Assembly: GCA_003519375.1 (NCBI GenBank)
Contig: DOWV01000385.1
Coordinates: forward strand, 2,441 to 8,889
DNA length: 6,449 nucleotides
Origin: Bacteroidota bacterium
Lineage (GTDB): Bacteria; Bacteroidota; Ignavibacteria; UBA10030
Direction: 5' to 3'
Shown here: piece after piece, positions 5,527 through 6,449 of the stretch
Layout: each line of letters begins with the position of its first letter
How positions within the stretch are numbered: position 1 is the stretch's first letter
Program-made: the position numbers and the translations under genes
Notes under the pieces: generated by a model
What the model was told of the DNA's origin: nothing
What the model saw: the letters and a program-made list of their open reading frames with translations, nothing else
Database searches by the model: none

Positions 5527-6369
5527 ATGAAGATTGGCAGCTATGAGGTGCTCTCCCTCGAAGCCGGCTCTTTCTCGCTCGATGGAGGAGCCATGTTCGG
5601 CGTTGTCCCCTGGGTATTCTGGAGCAGGACCAATCCGCCCGACGAGCGCCAGAGAATCAAGCTCGCGACCCGCTGCTGGCTCATCAAAGGTAACGGCAAA
5701 ACCATACTGGTGGATGATGGAAATGGAACGAAATGGTCGGATAAGCTCAAAGACATCTACAACCTCGACTACAAGAACTCAGACTTGCTTTCGTCGCTCC
5801 GGCGCGCAGGCGTGGCGCCCGCCGATATCACCGATGTCATTCTGACGCATCTCCATTTTGACCATGCGGGCGGCTCCACGACGATGGAAAACGGAAAGCT
5901 CGTTCCCGCATTTCCGCACGCGCGATACTATGTGCAGCGGAAACAATGGGAACTTTCTCAGAATCCCACCGAGAAGGACAGGGGAAGTTTCATGCGGGAT
6001 GACTACATGCCGCTGATGGAACATAAGGTGCTTGAACTTGTGGATGGTGAATGTGAGATATTCCCAGGGATCGAATTGCTCGTCACCAACGGTCATACGA
6101 ACTCCCAGCAATTGCCTAAAATCTCGGACGGGAAAACATCAATGCTCTTCTGCTGCGATCTCCTGCCGACGACCACGCACATTCCATGGCCGTACGTGAT
6201 GGGCTACGATGTCCGCCCGCTTGTCACCATTGAGGAAAAGAAGGAGATCTTCGGAAGGGCGTACGAGGATAAGTGGATTCTTTATCTTGAGCACGATCCT
6301 TCGACGGAAGCCATTACGCTAAAGGCGTCAGAGAAGGGATTTGTGGTCGACCAACGAGTAATGCTATGA
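5527..6369 (+). CDS. MBL-fold metallo-hydrolase, substrate unknown
   Basis: This 280-residue, probably cytosolic hydrolase (no signal peptide or membrane segment seen) has a complete set of dinuclear metal ligands for the metallo-beta-lactamase fold: HLHFDH (108-113, giving H108, H110, D112 and H113), H190 in NGHT, D211 in CCDLLPT and H256 in EHDP. The N-terminal SFSLDGGAMFGVVPWVFW (about 15-32) resembles the lactonase-like branch of the superfamily that includes AHL lactonases. However, the residue three after D211 is proline (P214), where AiiA-type lactonases have a catalytic tyrosine after their bridging aspartate, so I do not call it an AHL lactonase. Reactions in the fold range over lactones, thioesters and beta-lactams, and nothing nearby narrows this. 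The start at 5527 has AGGAG upstream. The gene is separated from the ferredoxin by a repeat-filled gap and is probably its own transcription unit. Confidence 0.9.
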   Translation: MKIGSYEVLSLEAGSFSLDGGAMFGVVPWVFWSRTNPPDERQRIKLATRCWLIKGNGKTILVDDGNGTKWSDKLKDIYNLDYKNSDLLSSLRRAGVAPADITDVILTHLHFDHAGGSTTMENGKLVPAFPHARYYVQRKQWELSQNPTEKDRGSFMRDDYMPLMEHKVLELVDGECEIFPGIELLVTNGHTNSQQLPKISDGKTSMLFCCDLLPTTTHIPWPYVMGYDVRPLVTIEEKKEIFGRAYEDKWILYLEHDPSTEAITLKASEKGFVVDQRVML

Positions 6370-6417
6370 CTCTAGCTCCAAGATCCGTTTTTGAGGTTTA
6401 GTTCGAATCGGCCCTTT

Positions 6418-6435
6418 GCGGTTATATTTAACCGC
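6418..6435. other. 7-bp hairpin near the window end, overlapping a -10-like sequence
   Basis: GCGGTTA (6418-6424) and TAACCGC (6429-6435) form a perfect stem around TATT. No T-run follows, so it is not a standard intrinsic terminator for the hydrolase. The stem and loop contain TATATT (6423-6428), a possible -10 of a gene beyond the window, but I found no matching -35 at normal spacing. It could be an operator-like palindrome; the role is undecided. Confidence 0.35.
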
Positions 6436-6449
6436 CCCCGACAAAGACG

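Overview
This 6.4 kb window carries five complete genes, all on the + strand, and no tRNA, rRNA, CRISPR array or transposase gene. In order they are: a full-length cobalamin-dependent methionine synthase (metH, 21-3608), a short-type 2,3-bisphosphoglycerate-dependent phosphoglycerate mutase (gpmA, 3710-4345), a small DUF309 protein (4495-4878), a 2[4Fe-4S] ferredoxin with a long inter-cluster loop (4896-5234), and a metallo-beta-lactamase-fold hydrolase (5527-6369).

The organism is probably a free-living bacterium of moderate GC content. The ferredoxin loop with its YYIVPEKCTECVG stretch, and the mixture of genes with and without Shine-Dalgarno sequences, resemble the Bacteroidota/Chlorobiota/Ignavibacteria (FCB) group. 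This placement is an inference from family resemblance and is only moderately secure.

The genes look like ordinary housekeeping functions in at least two or three transcription units. metH may continue an upstream operon, because its ATG overlaps a possible upstream stop codon as ATGA. gpmA follows 101 bases later. The DUF309 gene has its own strong promoter, which would give a nearly leaderless mRNA, and it is followed 17 bases later by the ferredoxin, so these two are probably co-transcribed. The hydrolase lies beyond a 292-base gap full of palindromes and repeats and is probably separate. Methionine synthase (one-carbon metabolism), phosphoglycerate mutase (glycolysis) and the ferredoxin (electron transfer) show no obvious shared pathway.

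The most unusual content is repetitive. A 48-bp in-frame insertion built from 7-base AATCnnn units sits inside the metH activation domain and is flanked by a 7-bp direct repeat. Related 7-base-period sequence occurs just before gpmA and as an imperfect inverted repeat just before the hydrolase gene. A compact, multiply pairing palindrome follows the ferredoxin, and an 8-base repeat precedes the DUF309 promoter. Together these suggest a genome populated by short dispersed repeats, at least one of which has been tolerated inside an essential-type enzyme. I see no convincing new multi-gene system here.
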